A stretch of 32,073 bases of DNA from JBBARC01 sp040400005 (lineage in GTDB: Bacteria > Pseudomonadota > Alphaproteobacteria > Acetobacterales > Acetobacteraceae): contig JBBARC010000043.1 in NCBI GenBank assembly GCA_040400005.1, forward strand, positions 1 through 32,073, written 5' to 3'. Shown here piece after piece: positions 30,922 through 32,073 of the stretch (the first letter of the stretch is position 1; each line of letters opens with the position of its first letter). Under the pieces are notes generated by a model. That model searched no databases. It was not told the origin of the DNA and saw nothing but the letters and a program-made list of their open reading frames with translations. The translations under genes were made by a program, and so were the position numbers.

Positions 30922-31890
30922 TTGACCGTACTCGTCACCGGCGCCGCCGGTTTTATTGGCTACCATGCCGCCACCGCCTTGCTGGCCCGGGGCGAGCGGG
31001 TGATTGGGGTGGATTGCCTCAATGATTATTACGACCCGGCGCTTAAGCAAGCCCGCCTGGCCCGTCTGGTGCACCCCAATTTCACCTTTGTGCAGGCGGA
31101 TGTATCGGATCGGGCGGCGATGCTGGCGCTGGCATCGCCCGATATCACCGAGGTTTTGCATTTGGCGGCGCAGGCCGGGGTGCGGTACTCGATGATCGAC
31201 CCGTATGCCTATGTCACCGCCAACGTGATGGGGCAGGTGGTGATGCTGGAACTGGCCAGGCTGCTGCCGGAATTGCGGCATTTTGTGTATGCGAGCTCTT
31301 CTTCGGTGTACGGGCTGAACCGGGAGCTGCCGTTTGCTGAGGGCCAGCGGGTGGACCAGCCCTCGAGCCTATATGCCGCGACCAAGCGGGCGGGCGAGCT
31401 GATTAGCCATTCTTATGCGCATTTGTATGGGCTGCCGCAGACTGGGTTGCGGTTTTTTACCGTGTATGGGCCGTGGGGCCGGCCGGACATGGCCTATTAC
31501 AGCTTTGCCCAGGCGATTATGGCGGGTACCCCAGTCACATTATATGAAGGCGGCCGGCTGAAGCGCGATTTTACCTATGTGGATGACATTATCGCCGGCG
31601 TGCTGGGGGTGTTGGACCGGCCGCCGGGGGCGGGCGAGGGGCCCAGAGTGCTGAATATCGGCAATCACCGTAGCGAGAGTGTCACCACCTTGGTGGCGCT
31701 GTTGGAGCAGGCGCTGGGCCGCCGTGCGATCATTCAGGAGGTGCCGCGGCCGGCGGCGGACGTTGAGGAAACTTGGGCGTCGGTGGATTCGATTGCTGCC
31801 TTAACGGGCTTTTCGCCGCGGGTTTCGCTGGCCGCGGGTATTCCGCGTTTTGCCGACTGGTTTGTGGAATTTCACAAAACCGCAAAATAG
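30922..31890 (+). CDS. NAD-dependent sugar epimerase, UDP-glucuronate 4-epimerase-like
   Basis: This extended SDR of 322 residues starts at a TTG (30922); no ATG or GTG is available nearby in frame. The NAD motif is VTGAAGFIGYHAA (residues 5-17), then GVDCLNDYYDPALKQARL, diagnostic of the UDP-glucuronate 4-epimerase branch. The catalytic Ser lies in VYASSSSVYG and Tyr-xxx-Lys in YAATKRAGELI. YGPWGRPDMAYYSFAQAIM is also typical of this branch. The product, UDP-galacturonate, would feed surface polysaccharide or LPS synthesis. No glycosyltransferase gene follows in the window. The start codon choice lowers expression and is unusual. Confidence 0.9.
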   Translation: MTVLVTGAAGFIGYHAATALLARGERVIGVDCLNDYYDPALKQARLARLVHPNFTFVQADVSDRAAMLALASPDITEVLHLAAQAGVRYSMIDPYAYVTANVMGQVVMLELARLLPELRHFVYASSSSVYGLNRELPFAEGQRVDQPSSLYAATKRAGELISHSYAHLYGLPQTGLRFFTVYGPWGRPDMAYYSFAQAIMAGTPVTLYEGGRLKRDFTYVDDIIAGVLGVLDRPPGAGEGPRVLNIGNHRSESVTTLVALLEQALGRRAIIQEVPRPAADVEETWASVDSIAALTGFSPRVSLAAGIPRFADWFVEFHKTAK

Positions 31891-32073
31891 GGTGTTGACC
31901 GCACCCGCCTGGGTAGGTAGAAGCCGCCTCCACGACGAAGCCGCCCGCCGGTTTGTTCTTGCGGAGCGGGTCTTCCAAGTGTAGTCTTTTCGGCCTCCAC
32001 CGTTATCGGCGTGAGTGCAAGCGGGTTTCGCCTTTTTGGGGTGTTTCCGGCTTGGTTTGTGTTGTTTGGGTGT
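31891..32073. other. Window end, no supported gene
   Basis: Downstream of the epimerase stop there is no convincing ORF or terminator. A minus-strand frame runs from 31978 back into the epimerase gene and is probably spurious. Confidence 0.5.

Noticed and set aside
31730..31978. Minus-strand 82-residue frame at the window end
   Set aside because: Its second half lies antisense to the epimerase gene, and the remaining 30 residues give no family signal.

Overview
The window looks like chromosomal DNA of an alphaproteobacterium, most likely Acetobacteraceae/Rhodospirillales. The evidence is the GC-rich coding sequence, the hisZ-purA pair, an alphaproteobacterial-type sigma-32 gene behind an RluD-type pseudouridine synthase, a PEP-CTERM protein, an OprB-type porin and (R)-3-hydroxybutyrate metabolism. 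The family-level assignment is inference. No plasmid replication gene, phage gene or transposase gene was recognised.

Layout. 1-1910: end of an octapeptide-repeat surface protein, then, in the same frame after one stop codon, a glycine/threonine-rich beta-repeat passenger-like ORF. 2.3-13.5 kb: mostly housekeeping genes (PEP-CTERM protein, glpK, hisZ-purA, glcB, a flavin-binding oxidase-like protein translationally coupled to an EamA transporter, an acyltransferase-3 membrane protein, a CurA-like reductase). 13.5-17.4 kb: ABC-F ATPase of the Uup type, a small ABM monooxygenase-like protein and an OprB-like porin. 17.4-22.8 kb: accessory region of unrecognised small genes, a TetR-like regulator, about 0.9 kb without a credible gene, and many palindromic repeats. 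It ends at a tRNA-Glu(CUC) gene. 22.9-32 kb: DUF6476-like gene, rluD, rpoH, a broken VOC gene, murQ, parE, a GFA-family gene, dps, bdhA and a UDP-glucuronate epimerase-like gene.

Two dispersed repeat families stand out. Family A is AT-rich (hairpin arms of the TTCTTTTTC/GAAAAAGAA type next to AAAAGTCTTTT) and lies downstream of genes at six loci. Three are paired-arm elements around a GC-rich centre and three are single-arm copies. One copy abuts a VOC gene that is both nonsense-mutated and cut short. Family B consists of GTAG-headed palindromes resembling the REP sequences handled by RAYT transposases. It includes two inverted-pair elements of exactly 153 bp, in the same orientation, that bracket the TetR-like gene.

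The best candidate for an undescribed gene system is the three-gene minus-strand cassette at 20212-21129 (70-aa protein, 75-aa protein, membrane-anchored 158-aa protein). Its first two genes overlap by ATGA. A zinc-ribbon membrane protein gene and a divergent small helical protein gene lie beside it. No function can be assigned from sequence alone.
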